Source of the DNA: an uncultured Halomonas sp. | Lineage (GTDB): Bacteria > Pseudomonadota > Gammaproteobacteria > Pseudomonadales > Halomonadaceae | Assembly: GCF_947500835.1 (NCBI RefSeq) | Contig: NZ_CANMTQ010000005.1 | Location: 186,001 to 250,000, forward strand | DNA length: 64,000 bases | Reading direction: 5' to 3' | Shown here: piece after piece, positions 21,116-28,356 of the stretch | How positions within the stretch are numbered: the stretch's first letter is position 1 | Layout of the letters: each line of letters starts with the position of its first letter | Notes under the pieces: model-generated | The model's database searches: none | The model's input: only the letters and a program-made list of their open reading frames with translations | What the model was told of the DNA's origin: nothing | Translations under genes and position numbers: made by a program

Positions 21116-21138
21116 AACATGCATAAAAAATACTTCAT
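21116..21138 (+). promoter_or_regulatory. Possible weak NsrR-like site before oxidase block
   Basis: The stretch beginning AACATGCAT and ending AATACTTCAT matches the 23-bp NsrR palindrome at about 17 positions, fewer than the hmp and nnrS sites. It lies 18 nt upstream of the ATG at 21156. The right half is poor, so this is a suggestion only. Confidence 0.3.
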
Positions 21139-21155
21139 AAAAGGGAGTGCAATTC

Positions 21156-21524
21156 ATGACCCGACTAGTACGGCCTGTTTTATCCATGAGGAAAAACGGC
21201 AAGATGCCATCGGTTGTCCTAATGGCGATATTTTTCAGCCTGGGCCTGGGGAGTTCAGCTCTGGCCGAAGAAGAAACGATGCAGAGTAAAAGCAGCGACA
21301 CCTGGTTGCCGAGCCTGATCACGGACACGCCCCAGGAAGGATTTGCTCTGGCAGTAACGCTTTCCCAGAAAGGTGTCGGCACCACCCAGCCGGATACCAG
21401 CGTGCGCAAAGCGTTGCGTGGTGCCTACGCTCACGATCCGGATAGCCTGATCGCCGCCTCACAGGTGATCGCCCTCCACTTTCAGACTGTAGCCGCAGCC
21501 AACGATTACTGGAAAAACGACTAA
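21156..21524 (+). CDS. Small exported protein of unknown function
   Basis: This 122-residue protein has a long N-terminal export signal (basic RKNGK, then VVLMAIFFSLGLGSSALA, predicted cleavage before EEET). The mature part of about 85 residues has no heme motif, no cysteines and no family I recognise; it ends HFQTVAAANDYWKND. I chose the ATG at 21156 because GGAG lies 8 nt upstream; a GTG at 21147 overlaps that ribosome site. It lies 109 bp before ccoN on the same strand and may be part of the same transcript, so a periplasmic accessory role to the oxidase is possible but unproven. Confidence 0.6.
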   Translation: MTRLVRPVLSMRKNGKMPSVVLMAIFFSLGLGSSALAEEETMQSKSSDTWLPSLITDTPQEGFALAVTLSQKGVGTTQPDTSVRKALRGAYAHDPDSLIAASQVIALHFQTVAAANDYWKND

Positions 21525-21633
21525 GCAGAAGCGCCAGGGACGGCGTTATAGCGTTACGCATCTGGATATCAAGATGGGTCCATAAAGAAGCATTTGAAAA
21601 ACCCCTTATCACCGTTTTAGCGAGGTGTGTCAG

Positions 21634-23076
21634 ATGGTAAATCCTGCCTCCTTACTGCCAGCGAGTCGCTCCGCGATCGTCACCAAGGCGGCGGTCGAGG
21701 TCGCCGCGGATCGGGATACGGCCTCGACCCGCCTCATCTATGTCTATCTGGGTAGCGCGACCTTCTGGCTGCTGGTGGGAACCCTGATCGGCGCCTACCT
21801 GGGACTCAAGTTCGCCACCCCCGATATCGACCATATCGCCTGGCTGTCCTATGGCCGCTTGCGCCCGGTGCACACCAATACCGTGTTCTGGGGCTGGGCC
21901 TCCCTGGCCATGATCGCGTTGGCCCTCTATGTGGTGCCCAAGACCAGCCGTCGGCGTCTGCACAGCCTGCCGCTGGCCTGGGTGAGCCTGGGCCTGATCA
22001 ACGCCGCCGTGCTGGTCGGCGATCTGCTATTGATGGCCGGTGTCAACAACGGTGGTCAGGAGTATCGCGAATACATCTGGCCGGTGCAGGGGGTCTTTGC
22101 GCTGGGCGTGATACTGGTGACCTACAACATGATTCGCACCATCGTCGGTCGCGCCATCGAGGAAATCTACATCTCCAACTGGTACATCATGGGCGGCTTT
22201 CTGTGGACGGTGGCGTTGATGGTGATCGCCTACGTACCTGTCTATCAGCAAACCGGCATCAGCGAGACCGTGATCCAGGGCTTCTACATGCACATGGGCG
22301 TGGGCATGTGGTTCACGCCCATGGTGTTGGGGCTGACCTACTATTTCCTGCCGAAACTGCTCAACAAGCCGATCTACTCCTATTCCCTAGGCGTGCTGGC
22401 ATTCTGGACCCAGATGGTCTTCTACAGCATGATCGGCGCCCATCACTTCATTTTCGCGCCGACTCCCTGGTGGCTGCAGACCGTGGCGATCATCTTCAGC
22501 GTAGGCATGATCGTTACCCTCGCCGCGGGCACCGGCAATTTCCTGATGACCATGAAGGGTAGCTTCCACACCGTGGCGCGCAGCTATAGCCTGCCCTTCA
22601 TCCTGGTCGGGGTGATCGCCTACTTCCTGTTCTCCCTGCAGGGCACCTTCGAGGCGTTTCGCAGCCTGAACCGGGTCTGGCATTTCACCAACTTCACCGT
22701 TGCTCACTCGCATCTGACCATGTACGGCTTCGTCGTCTTCTTGATCTGGGGCGGCATCTACGGCCTCGTGCCGCGTCTGACCGGGCGTGAGCCGTCGCAT
22801 TTTCTGGCCGGTGTGCACTTCTGGTTTGCCTTCGTCGGGGTGGCCATTTACACCATTGCCTTGATGATCGGCGGCACAATGCAGGGCATGAGCTGGATGG
22901 CCGGCGACGCCTTCATCGAATCCGTGACGATGATGGCACCCTTCTGGCTATGGCGCGCCCTGGGTGGCGGCCTGATGTTCCTGTCGCACCTGATCTTCGC
23001 CTATAACCTCTGGTGCATGCGCCCGGCTCGCCGTGATCTACCACAGGAGCTGGCGGCGCAGGAGGCGATGGCATGA
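21634..23076 (+). CDS. ccoN: C-family (cbb3-like) heme-copper oxidase subunit I
   Basis: This 480-residue, 12-helix catalytic subunit reduces O2 at a heme b3-CuB site. Visible ligands by alignment with CcoN are: heme b His80 (RPVHTNTVFWGW), CuB His220 (GFYMHMGVGMWF) and His270/His271 (MIGAHHFIF), heme b3 His358 and heme b His360 (FTNFTVAHSHLTMYG). The helix-VII Tyr264 that cross-links in cbb3 enzymes is present six residues before His270, which favours oxygen reduction over NO reduction. The ATG at 21634 has GAGG 8 nt upstream. The stop overlaps the next start (ATGA). The gene sits inside the nir/NO island rather than in a standard ccoNOQP operon. Confidence 0.9.
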   Translation: MVNPASLLPASRSAIVTKAAVEVAADRDTASTRLIYVYLGSATFWLLVGTLIGAYLGLKFATPDIDHIAWLSYGRLRPVHTNTVFWGWASLAMIALALYVVPKTSRRRLHSLPLAWVSLGLINAAVLVGDLLLMAGVNNGGQEYREYIWPVQGVFALGVILVTYNMIRTIVGRAIEEIYISNWYIMGGFLWTVALMVIAYVPVYQQTGISETVIQGFYMHMGVGMWFTPMVLGLTYYFLPKLLNKPIYSYSLGVLAFWTQMVFYSMIGAHHFIFAPTPWWLQTVAIIFSVGMIVTLAAGTGNFLMTMKGSFHTVARSYSLPFILVGVIAYFLFSLQGTFEAFRSLNRVWHFTNFTVAHSHLTMYGFVVFLIWGGIYGLVPRLTGREPSHFLAGVHFWFAFVGVAIYTIALMIGGTMQGMSWMAGDAFIESVTMMAPFWLWRALGGGLMFLSHLIFAYNLWCMRPARRDLPQELAAQEAMA

Positions 23077-24083
23077 ACTTCCATCGCAACCATTGGCTAC
23101 TGCTGGGCACGATTTTCTTCGGCTTCATCGGCCTCGCCTTTATCATCGCCATCCTCCCGGCCCAGTGGATGCAGCGCAATACCGAGCCACTGCCTGAGGC
23201 CAAGCCATTGTCGGATATCGAGCAGCGAGGGCTCGAGGTGTATATCGCCGAAGGCTGCGTGGCCTGCCATACCCAGCAGGTGCGACCGCTGCCGATGGAT
23301 AGCCCTTGGGGGCGGCCTACTGCCGCGGCGGACTATGCCCTGCTCGGCCCCATGGATGTCTGGCGCCCCTACTCGCCGGCGGTGCTGGGCAGCGCGCGTA
23401 CCGGCCCGGATCTTTCCAACATCGGCGCCCGGCAATCCAGCGAAACCTGGCAATACCTGCATCTCTACAATCCCCGTGCGGTGGTCAAGGAGTCGATCAT
23501 GCCGGCCTACCCCTGGCTCTTCGAACCGGCCACCGGTGCCGAAGGCGATGCGCCGGTGGTGACTATCCCCGAAGCCTATGCGCCGGAAGGCGGCAAGGTC
23601 GTGCCCACCGAGCAAGGTCAGGCGCTGGTGGCCTATCTGCTTGCCCTGCGCCAGATCCCCATCGAAGGCGCTAGCGGCACGACTCAGACCGCGTCAACCG
23701 AAACGAGCCGGGACAGTGACGCATCGGCAGGGGGAGATGAGGAGAAAGCCGATGCCAAGGGTGCATCGCTTTACGCCAATACCTGCGCCAGCTGTCATCA
23801 GGCCAACGGCGAGGGTCTGCCGGGCACCTTCCCGCCTCTGGTGGGGAATGCGGTGGTACTGGCGGATGATCCTGGCGAACACATCGACACCATCCTGAAC
23901 GGTGCCCAGGGCAGGACCATCGACGGCACCGAGTACGCTTCGCCTATGCCCGGCTTCGCTGATCAGCTCGACGATGACCAGGTTGCCGCCATCGTCAATC
24001 ACGAGCGCACAAGCTGGGGCAACGACGCACCCACGGTGACCGCAGAGGATGTCGCCGGTCGACGCGAGGCAGGAGCAGAATGA
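23073..24083 (+). CDS. ccoO: CcoO-like cytochrome c subunit fused to a second cytochrome c domain
   Basis: This 336-residue membrane-anchored di-heme protein has an N-terminal TM at about 8-30. A CcoO domain follows with heme site CVACH (62-66), the CcoO signature HTQQVRPL, RTGPDLSNIGAR and axial Met143 in SIMPAYPWLFE. A low-complexity acidic linker (about 197-228) leads to a second class I cytochrome c domain with CASCH (238-242) and a Met in SPMPGFADQL. In canonical cbb3 oxidases the extra hemes are on a separate CcoP; here one domain is fused to CcoO and no ccoP or ccoQ follows. It is coupled to ccoN and to the next gene by ATGA overlaps. Confidence 0.9.
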   Translation: MNFHRNHWLLLGTIFFGFIGLAFIIAILPAQWMQRNTEPLPEAKPLSDIEQRGLEVYIAEGCVACHTQQVRPLPMDSPWGRPTAAADYALLGPMDVWRPYSPAVLGSARTGPDLSNIGARQSSETWQYLHLYNPRAVVKESIMPAYPWLFEPATGAEGDAPVVTIPEAYAPEGGKVVPTEQGQALVAYLLALRQIPIEGASGTTQTASTETSRDSDASAGGDEEKADAKGASLYANTCASCHQANGEGLPGTFPPLVGNAVVLADDPGEHIDTILNGAQGRTIDGTEYASPMPGFADQLDDDQVAAIVNHERTSWGNDAPTVTAEDVAGRREAGAE

Positions 24084-24319
24084 TGCGCGGTGCATTTCTT
24101 ATCATGCTGATGACAACCAACCTGCTAACGCCAGGGGCCCAGGCCGCCGAGTTCGTCGACCGGATCGGTCTAGTGGACAAGTTGCTGGTCGTTGTAGGAG
24201 GCATCATCGTGCTGCTCGTCACAATCTACTGTATCAAGTGCTTTGTAAAACCCGGCGAACGGCAGGACCGGCATATCAAGCGGCGTATCCTGAAGGATGA
24301 CGGTGAGGACAGGCCATGA
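24080..24319 (+). CDS. Small bitopic membrane protein in oxidase operon
   Basis: This 79-residue protein has an N-terminal signal-like segment (FLIMLMTTNLLTPGAQA), a short spacer, and one strong TM helix (LLVVVGGIIVLLVTIYCIKCF, about 33-53, shown here only as region) followed by a basic, charged tail (RQDRHIKRRILKDDGEDRP). Its ATG overlaps the ccoO stop and its stop overlaps the next ATG, so all four genes are translationally coupled. It occupies the place of CcoQ in canonical operons but shows no clear resemblance to CcoQ. It is probably an assembly or stability subunit. Confidence 0.65.
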   Translation: MMRGAFLIMLMTTNLLTPGAQAAEFVDRIGLVDKLLVVVGGIIVLLVTIYCIKCFVKPGERQDRHIKRRILKDDGEDRP

Positions 24320-24849
24320 GCAATCAGAGCTCTCTAAATCAAAATCATCTCAATCAAGACTCTCTCAAGCAGAGCCCCAGCGATCAGACACGCACCGATA
24401 TCTTCCTGGATGACGGCGTGGAGCCGATCATCAGCCATCGCTCTCCGGTGCGCTTCCAACTGGATACCACGGTACTCGAGGATGGACCGCATACCCTGCG
24501 CATCGAAGCCTATGACGCCGGCGGCCAAAAAGGCGTCAGGCACATCGCTTTCAACGTGCGCAACGGTCCCGGTATTGCCATCAACGGTCTCAGCAACAAC
24601 GATGTGCTGGAAGGCAGGATTCCGATCCTGGTCAACTCCTATGGAGGCGCCAGCGAGACCTACTGGGAACCCTCCCGGGCGGAGACCCCGGCGCCGACCC
24701 CTACCTGGATCTGGGTGCTGCTGATCGTCATCATCATCTTCGGTGTCTTTTACGGGTTGCAGCAGTGGAACCCGCCACCCCCGTTCGCCGACACGCCGAC
24801 CTACAGCGCCCCAGTATTACAAGCGACTGATGAGGCAACCAATGAATAA
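24316..24849 (+). CDS. Membrane-anchored protein with Ig-like segment in oxidase operon
   Basis: This 177-residue protein has an Asn/Gln/Ser-rich N-terminus (SNQSSLNQNHLNQDSLKQS), an Ig-like beta segment (about 45-95) with the pattern VRFQLDTTVLEDGPHTLRI then EAYDAGGQKGVRHIAFNV, a Pro-rich hinge and one C-terminal TM (TWIWVLLIVIIIFGVFYG, about 133-150). The DG-HTL-A-DA-G pattern is typical of bacterial Big_7/Big_9 domains. There are no cysteines or heme motifs. With no N-terminal signal peptide its topology is uncertain. It is coupled to the upstream gene by ATGA overlap and is probably an accessory factor of this oxidase variant. Confidence 0.6.
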   Translation: MSNQSSLNQNHLNQDSLKQSPSDQTRTDIFLDDGVEPIISHRSPVRFQLDTTVLEDGPHTLRIEAYDAGGQKGVRHIAFNVRNGPGIAINGLSNNDVLEGRIPILVNSYGGASETYWEPSRAETPAPTPTWIWVLLIVIIIFGVFYGLQQWNPPPPFADTPTYSAPVLQATDEATNE

Positions 24850-24870
24850 ATACATGATCAATGGCTAGCC

Positions 24871-25662
24871 ATGACAATTGATGACATCGATTTCGCTACT
24901 CTCTATTGTCAGCACATGGCGCAAACAAAGCGCCGACCCAAGCAGTCCAGTGACTGGGACGCTCGAGCAGAGTCGCTGGGACGCAAGCCACTTGGCGGCG
25001 CCTACGCCGAGACCTTTATCTCGCGAATGGACTTGACTGGCAGTCGCAGCCTGCTGGACGTGGGCTGCGGCCCAGGCACCATCGCCCTGCTGCTGGCCGA
25101 TCGGCTCGAACACGTCATCGGCATGGATTACAGCCCAGGAATGCTCGAACAGCTCGAGCACAATGCCCAGCGTCTCGGCCACGGCAACGTCACGCCGTTG
25201 CTGCGCGCCTGGGAGGACGACTGGCGTGACGTGCCGGTATGCGACATCGTGGTGGCCTCGCGCTCCGGCATGGTGGCCGACCTGGCCGACGCTCTCGCCA
25301 AGCTCAATGCCCATGCTCGCCAGCGGGTCTACATGACCCAGCTAGTGGGCGGTGACTTCATCGATACGCAGCTCATCACGCTGCTGGGGCGTCAACGAAC
25401 CTCTGTCCCCGACTATATCTATACCGTCAACCTGCTCCATGCTCAGGGTATTCATCCGCGATTGAGTTATATCGAGGTGCCCAGCCGTCTTGCCGGCACC
25501 CGGGATTTCGAGGAGTTCGCCCGGCGCGTTAGCTGGTCGCTGGGCGAGCTAAGCGCTGAGGAAACCGCGCGGCTCAAGGTCTGGTATGACGCTGATCCCC
25601 AGCGCGCCATCGAGGGAGGTGCCCCGTTATGCTGGGCACTGATCGAATGGACACCCCGCTGA
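24871..25662 (+). CDS. Class I SAM-dependent methyltransferase
   Basis: This 263-residue protein has the methyltransferase core: motif I LLDVGCGPGTIALLLA (about 62-77), GMDYSPGMLEQL, and VPVCDIVVASRSGM for motif post II. The N-terminus (FATLYCQHMAQTKRRPKQSSDWDARAES) precedes the fold and may shape substrate binding. The substrate is not deducible. It starts 21 bp after the Ig-like gene on the same strand, so it is probably in the oxidase transcript. Confidence 0.75.
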   Translation: MTIDDIDFATLYCQHMAQTKRRPKQSSDWDARAESLGRKPLGGAYAETFISRMDLTGSRSLLDVGCGPGTIALLLADRLEHVIGMDYSPGMLEQLEHNAQRLGHGNVTPLLRAWEDDWRDVPVCDIVVASRSGMVADLADALAKLNAHARQRVYMTQLVGGDFIDTQLITLLGRQRTSVPDYIYTVNLLHAQGIHPRLSYIEVPSRLAGTRDFEEFARRVSWSLGELSAEETARLKVWYDADPQRAIEGGAPLCWALIEWTPR

Positions 25663-25665
25663 ACG

Positions 25666-26034
25666 CTATTTTATCAGCGTCCGCGCAGCCTCGAGATAGC
25701 TGGTGCCATGTGTACGCACGCGCTCCTGGTCAAGGGCTTCGGAGCCCTGATGCACTTCTTCCAGATCATCGGCAATGACATCGAGCTCGTCTTCGATCTT
25801 TTCCAGCGCGTTTTCCAGGGTATAGGTCAGCTCATGGATGGTAGCGAAGTCGTCATTGGTCAAGTCGTCTTGATCAAGCAGCTTAGCCAGCTGAGCATTT
25901 GCTTCAGAGGCATTGCTCACTGCCTCTTTCAAGGTGTTGGCGGTCTGGCCTTCGAAATGTTCGGGACGATCATCGGCGTGGGCGGCGGTAGCCAGTAGGC
26001 TTGTGCAAAGCATGGCCAGTAAAAGCTTGTGCAT
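25666..26034 (-). CDS. Small exported helical protein (DUF6746-like) behind a Dnr/FNR box
   Basis: This 122-residue exported protein has a clear signal peptide (LLLAMLCTSLLATAAHA) and a mature all-helical, acidic body: DDRPEHFEGQTANTLKEAVS, then ELTYTLENALEKIEDELDVIADDLEEVHQ and a C-terminal YLEAARTLIK. The pattern resembles the family I know as DUF6746 (recalled, not searched). No cysteine or heme motif is present. A perfect TTGACCTTGATCAA lies 95 nt upstream of the ATG, so expression is expected under anaerobic or NO conditions. It converges with the methyltransferase gene (3-bp gap). Confidence 0.7.
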   Translation of the reverse strand: MHKLLLAMLCTSLLATAAHADDRPEHFEGQTANTLKEAVSNASEANAQLAKLLDQDDLTNDDFATIHELTYTLENALEKIEDELDVIADDLEEVHQGSEALDQERVRTHGTSYLEAARTLIK

Positions 26035-26128
26035 GATGGGTTCCTTGGTGCAGTCGGGATCATTTCCGGATCAGCTTAAATGCCAGCCTACTGAATAGCA
26101 ATTATTATTATTCGTATTTAATTATTTT

Positions 26129-26142
26129 TTGACCTTGATCAA
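26129..26142 (-). promoter_or_regulatory. FNR/Dnr box upstream of the small exported gene
   Basis: TTGACCTTGATCAA is the exact reverse complement of the box between nirS and nirC (TTGATCAAGGTCAA). It is centred about 101 nt upstream of the minus-strand start at 26034. A class II position at -41.5 would give a 5' leader of about 60 nt. No other gene start lies nearby on the plus strand. Confidence 0.75.
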
Positions 26143-26174
26143 TACCCGGGAATTGAGTGACCGCATTCGCATCG

Positions 26175-26200
26175 CCAGGGCGGCTGTTCAGCCGCCCTGG
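26175..26200 (-). terminator. Hairpin downstream of the SDR gene
   Basis: CCAGGGCGGC-TGTTCA-GCCGCCCTGG is a perfect 10-bp stem with a 6-nt loop, 18 nt beyond the SDR stop. There is no U-tract on the minus strand, so it may be a weak or Rho-assisted terminator. It separates the SDR/P450 genes from the Dnr-box promoter of the small exported gene. Confidence 0.5.
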
Positions 26201-26217
26201 ATGAACGCCCAACAGGC

Positions 26218-26973
26218 TTACAGCACCGCTTCGAAGGATTCCGGCAGAATCTGGCCGCCGTCGACGATTATTGTCTGCCCGGTGATGAAGCGGGCTTCCG
26301 CTGATGCCAGAAAGCAGGCGGCGTGACCGATGTCTTCTGGCTCACCCAGCGTCTTCGTGGGCACCGAGGCCGCCATCTCCTTCAGATAGCTTTCGCCTTG
26401 GGCCTCCAGCCCTTCCGTGCGGATATTGCCTGGCATCACCGCGTTGATTGTGATGCCTTGCTTGGCGCACTCGAGTGCCGCGGAGCGCATGAAGCCGAGT
26501 TGTCCCGCCTTGCTGGCACCATAGTGAGCCCAGCCGGGGTAGCCGGTGATGGCGCCAGTAATGGAGGACGTGATCACGATGCGGCCATAGCTGCGCTTGC
26601 GCATGGCGGGAAGCACCGCCTGCACCATGAAAAAAGTGCCACGAAGGTTCACCGCGATCATCTGCTCCCAGTCTTCCGGGGTCATCTCCTCCACCGTGGC
26701 CTGGGGAAAGATGCCGGTATTGGAGCAGAGAATATCCAGGCGACCGTGACGTTTCTCTACCGTCTCCACCACCCGCTGACAAGCCTCCCGGTCGGTCACG
26801 TCCAGCGATTCAAACGTCGCCCCCAGTGCTTCTGCGGTCGACTTGCCGGCCTCTTCATCGATATCGGCGATCACCACCTGCGCACCCGCCCTGACCAGCA
26901 CGCCGGCAATTCCCTTGCCGATCCCCTTGGCGCCACCGGTCACGACCGCTACCTGATCCTTCAGAGCAAACAT
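26218..26973 (-). CDS. SDR-family NAD(P)-dependent oxidoreductase (FabG-like)
   Basis: This 251-residue classical short-chain dehydrogenase has the cofactor motif VVTGGAKGIGKGIAG (about 9-23), Asp at the end of beta-2 (VVIADIDEE, suggesting NAD preference), the catalytic Ser in VITSSITGAITGYPG, and YGASKAG (Tyr-x-x-x-Lys). NAV-PG occurs as NAVMPGNIRTEG. The ATG at 26973 follows AGGAG; 15 in-frame codons upstream are unlikely. It is 132 bp downstream of the P450 on the same strand, so the two may form one small pathway. The substrate is unknown; sterol, sugar or acyl alcohols are all possible for this family. Confidence 0.87.
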   Translation of the reverse strand: MFALKDQVAVVTGGAKGIGKGIAGVLVRAGAQVVIADIDEEAGKSTAEALGATFESLDVTDREACQRVVETVEKRHGRLDILCSNTGIFPQATVEEMTPEDWEQMIAVNLRGTFFMVQAVLPAMRKRSYGRIVITSSITGAITGYPGWAHYGASKAGQLGFMRSAALECAKQGITINAVMPGNIRTEGLEAQGESYLKEMAASVPTKTLGEPEDIGHAACFLASAEARFITGQTIIVDGGQILPESFEAVL

Positions 26974-27105
26974 GACATTCTCCTGAGTCGTTACATGGCT
27001 GATACTTGAAGTGTCCAACCACTAGAGCCTAGGCGTTTTGGGGGAAACTGCCTTGACGCGACTCAATGTCGTGGCATCGATCCAGTGAAGCCAGGTAGCC
27101 GCTAC

Positions 27106-28266
27106 TCAGTCGCGCTGCATTCGCACGTAAAGCGAAGCAAAACCGCTAGCCGGGTATTGCGCGCGCTCCGGTGTCGCATCGGGTGTTAGTTCGATATGCC
27201 GGGTCTTCGCCAACAGGGTTTCCATGAACACCTCCAGCTCCAGCCTGGCCAGAGGCTCACCGGGGCAGACATGCACACCGGCGCCATATAGCAGGTTATT
27301 GTCACGGTTACGCTGAGGCTGAAATTCATCCGGATCGCCGAAGACCGCTTCATCGCGATTGGCGGAGGCCCAGATCAGCGAAAGCCGCTCCCCGGCGGGT
27401 ATCTCGCGATCGCCGATCGTCACCGCTTGTGTCGTGATACGACGATTGGAAATCAGCGGTGCATGAATGCGCAGGATTTCATCGATGGCCTCCGAGAGGT
27501 TCTCCCGCCCTTGGCGAAGCGCATCCTGCAATTCGGGATGTTCCGCCAGGTAGTGAGTCAGGATGCCGACGCTAGCGGCAATGGTCCCCAATTCACCCAC
27601 GGTCCAGTTACGAATGATACTGACAATTTCTTCATCGCTCAGCGGCTGGCCATTGACCGTTTCCTGCAGCAGGCGGGTGGTAGCATCCGCCGTGGCCGCT
27701 TGTCCGGCATCGCGACGAACGGTGAGCTGCTCCCGGATATAGCCATCAAACTCCAAGGCAATCTCGGCCATAGCCTGGCGATCACCGGCCCGCGTAGCCC
27801 GTTGGTTCTTGCCAATCCATTGACGCAGCGGTTCACGCAGGCTGTCCGGCCAGCCCATGAAGGCGCATTGGTTGCGCACGGCAAAGGGTTGGGCAAAAGT
27901 GTCCATCACCTCCACTTCACCGTCGCGGGGCAGGTCATCGAACAGTGCCGCCGTGTTGGCCCGACATATCGGCTCGAACTCACGGATGTGTTCTTGCGTG
28001 AAGTACTTTTCGACGATGCGCCGATACGGCGTGTGTTCCGGCGGGTCCATGGCATTGGGGACGGAAAGATGACGCGAGGCGGCATTGCTGAACGTCTCGT
28101 GATCCATGAGTGCCTGCATCACATCTTCGTGTCGGAAAAGCGACCACTGGAGATAGTCGCTATAAGCGACGGGGCAACGCTTGCGCATCTCATCGTAGGC
28201 CTTGATCTGATCGTCGAGAATTTCCTGGGACCGGGGATTCCAGTCGGCTGGTGATCTATCTTCCAT
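27106..28266 (-). CDS. Cytochrome P450
   Basis: This 386-residue soluble bacterial P450 has the K-helix ExxR as EILR (263-266), the PERF-like FQPQRN, and the heme loop LLYGAGVHVCPGEPLARLEL with Cys334 as thiolate. The I-helix reads NWTVGELGTIAASVG: Thr228 is kept, but the acid normally just before it in (A/G)GxD/ET is replaced by Gly227, with Glu225 displaced. No ferredoxin or ferredoxin reductase gene is adjacent. It lies between nnrS and an SDR gene on the same strand, inside the nitrogen-oxide island. The substrate is unknown. Confidence 0.92.
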   Translation of the reverse strand: MEDRSPADWNPRSQEILDDQIKAYDEMRKRCPVAYSDYLQWSLFRHEDVMQALMDHETFSNAASRHLSVPNAMDPPEHTPYRRIVEKYFTQEHIREFEPICRANTAALFDDLPRDGEVEVMDTFAQPFAVRNQCAFMGWPDSLREPLRQWIGKNQRATRAGDRQAMAEIALEFDGYIREQLTVRRDAGQAATADATTRLLQETVNGQPLSDEEIVSIIRNWTVGELGTIAASVGILTHYLAEHPELQDALRQGRENLSEAIDEILRIHAPLISNRRITTQAVTIGDREIPAGERLSLIWASANRDEAVFGDPDEFQPQRNRDNNLLYGAGVHVCPGEPLARLELEVFMETLLAKTRHIELTPDATPERAQYPASGFASLYVRMQRD

Positions 28267-28356
28267 GATCTTCTCCTTTTACGAGATCAAAATGAGCAAT
28301 CCTTGACGTGAGGATCGCGATTTTGATGGCAAGAATCAGCAATACGGCAACGCGTC

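Noticed and set aside
21634..23076. Reading the CcoN-like protein as an NO reductase
   Set aside because: The helix-VII tyrosine and the cbb3-type ligand set are present and no NorB-like glutamates were recognised near the FeB/CuB site, so an oxygen reductase is more likely.
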